Positions 62,793 through 64,000 of a DNA stretch of 64,000 bases are shown in pieces. Position 1 is the stretch's first letter. Each line of letters opens with the position of its first letter. This DNA is from an uncultured Hoeflea sp. (GTDB lineage Bacteria > Pseudomonadota > Alphaproteobacteria > Rhizobiales > Rhizobiaceae). The notes below the pieces were generated by a model. The model worked only from the letters and a program-made list of their open reading frames with translations. It did not search any database and was not told the DNA's origin. The stretch lies in contig NZ_CANMVK010000003.1 of assembly GCF_947501405.1 (NCBI RefSeq), positions 1-64,000 on the forward strand, in the 5' to 3' direction. The translations under genes and the position numbers were made by a program.

Positions 62793-64000
62793 TTACCCCC
62801 GCAGCACACCGCCCGAGGATTTTTCGACATTGGCGATCACCGATTTGGCGATCTTGTCGAGGTCCTCTTCGGTCAAGGTGCGCTCGCGCGGCTGGATAGT
62901 GATTTCCAGTGCCAGCGACTTCTTGCCCTCGCCCAGCGACGGGCCTTCAAACAGGTCAAAGACATTGACGCCGGTGATGAGCTGCTTGTCCGCACCCTGC
63001 GCCGCACGCACCAGCGTGGCGGCCGGCACGTCGGCATCGACCACGAAGGCGAAATCACGACGCACCGCCTGATAGGCCGAGAGTTCGAGCACCGGCTTGG
63101 TGCGCGTGGCCTTGCGCTTGGCTTCGGGAATGGCGTCGATGAACACTTCAAAGCCGCAGATCGGGCCCGAAACGTCCAGCGCATCAAGGGTCTTGGGATG
63201 GAACTCACCGAAATGGCCAAGCACGGTCTTGGGGCCGAGCTTGATCAGGCCGGAGCGCCCCGGGTGATACCAGCCCGGTGCGCCGCGCTCGAAGGACAAC
63301 CGGTCCACCGGCGCGCCGCAAGCCTCCAGCACCGCGATCGCATCGGCCTTGGCGTCGAACACGCCGACCGCCGTCGCCGCGCCATCCCAATGGCGGCCGG
63401 CGCCCGTCATTGCCGACGTGCAGCGGCGAACACCGCCGGCGACCCGGCGCTGCTGTTCAGGCCGGTCACCTTCATAGATGCCCGACACCTCAAACAGCGC
63501 CACATCGCCATACCCACGCGCCGCATTGCGGCCGGCGGCTGCAATCAGACCCGGCAGCAGCGAGGGACGCATGTCGGACATGTCGGCGGCGATCGGATTG
63601 GCCAGTTTGAGTTCCGGCTTGCCGCCGCCGAACAGCCTTGCCTGGTCTTCGGCAATGAACGACCAGGTGACGGCTTCGAGCATACCGCGCGCGGCCAGCG
63701 CCCGGCGGGTGTTGCGGGTGCGGATCTGTAGCGTGGTCAGGATCTTGCCGTTGACCGCGTCATGGCTCACAAGCGGCGCGGGCGTGATCTCGTTGACGCC
63801 GTGAATGCGCATCACCTCCTCGACGAGATCGGCCTTGCCATCGACATCGGGACGCCAGGTCGGCACGCTCACTTCGGTGACCTCACCATCATCCTTCGGC
63901 TCGAAACCGAGCCGCTTCAGGATCGCATGGCTTTCCGCAGCCGGCACATTGAGGCCGGTGAGGCGGCGAACTTCGGCAGCCGGGAAGCTCACGACCTTGC
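62793..64000 (-). CDS. pheT: phenylalanyl-tRNA synthetase beta subunit, C-terminal half
   Basis: The frame is open to the right edge, so the 5' half lies outside the window; about 402 codons are visible of an expected 800 or so. Seen here are part of the B5 domain ([34 protein letters not shown]), the catalytic-like core ([37 protein letters not shown]) and the C-terminal anticodon-binding fold ([34 protein letters not shown]). It forms the alpha2-beta2 synthetase with PheS. Confidence 0.96.
   Translation of the reverse strand, partial: KVVSFPAAEVRRLTGLNVPAAESHAILKRLGFEPKDDGEVTEVSVPTWRPDVDGKADLVEEVMRIHGVNEITPAPLVSHDAVNGKILTTLQIRTRNTRRALAARGMLEAVTWSFIAEDQARLFGGGKPELKLANPIAADMSDMRPSLLPGLIAAAGRNAARGYGDVALFEVSGIYEGDRPEQQRRVAGGVRRCTSAMTGAGRHWDGAATAVGVFDAKADAIAVLEACGAPVDRLSFERGAPGWYHPGRSGLIKLGPKTVLGHFGEFHPKTLDALDVSGPICGFEVFIDAIPEAKRKATRTKPVLELSAYQAVRRDFAFVVDADVPAATLVRAAQGADKQLITGVNVFDLFEGPSLGEGKKSLALEITIQPRERTLTEEDLDKIAKSVIANVEKSSGGVLRG

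Overview
The window is chromosomal DNA of an alphaproteobacterium of the order Rhizobiales (Hyphomicrobiales). The evidence is its protein families and gene order: rimP-nusA-ylxR-infB-rbfA-truB and rpsO-pnp; then glnD-murJ-trpS, a universal stress protein, an Nfu protein, tsaB-rimI-mur/fur-plsC-miaB-phoH-ybeY-corC-lnt, a PraR-like regulator and metK-trmB; then an MsbA-like ABC exporter with dapB-gpmA and mgsA-glk. Most genes are GC-rich and lie on the minus strand in tightly packed, often overlapping operons. The genus cannot be fixed from the sequence; a Hoeflea/Phyllobacteriaceae-type genome would fit.

Layout. 1-513: the 3' end of a TPR-repeat gene with near-identical 132-bp DNA repeats. 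656-3373: rpsO-pnp. 3574-6215: a small secreted protein (probably frameshifted), a ChaC-like gene and a DUF418 membrane protein, lying between rpsO and truB. 6303-13447: the translation/transcription operon rimP to truB, with a terminator-like hairpin in its leader. 13785-14582: a PIG-L deacetylase. 14594-32734: a long minus-strand run of housekeeping genes from glnD down to trmB. 33066-33779: a CysZ/EI24-like membrane protein.

33780-45974 looks like an accessory catabolic island set into this core. On the minus strand it holds a GntR regulator and a peptide/opine-type ABC importer (dppABCDF-like), followed by an alpha/beta hydrolase, a XylX-like 2-keto-3-deoxypentonate dehydratase and a decayed 2-oxoglutarate-semialdehyde dehydrogenase. 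Divergent from gntR are uxuA (mannonate dehydratase) and an SDR. Four copies of one operator-like sequence (TTGTTGGRCAA type) sit on the gntR and importer promoters and tie the island together. An IS6-like transposase remnant lies at its right edge.

45975-54975 returns to housekeeping genes: nth, DUF2244, an Ada-like methyltransferase, a GNAT protein, gpmA, dapB, an ABC exporter, glk, mgsA and mepA. The mgsA gene seems to start at an ATC codon. 55100-61167 is a surface-glycan or lipid modification neighbourhood: an STT3-like GT-C protein, a GtrB/DPM1-like GT2, an SMR-type half transporter, a SAM methyltransferase, a Gfo/Idh oxidoreductase and GtrA. The window ends with nadV and the 3' part of pheT. 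No tRNA, rRNA or CRISPR array was seen.
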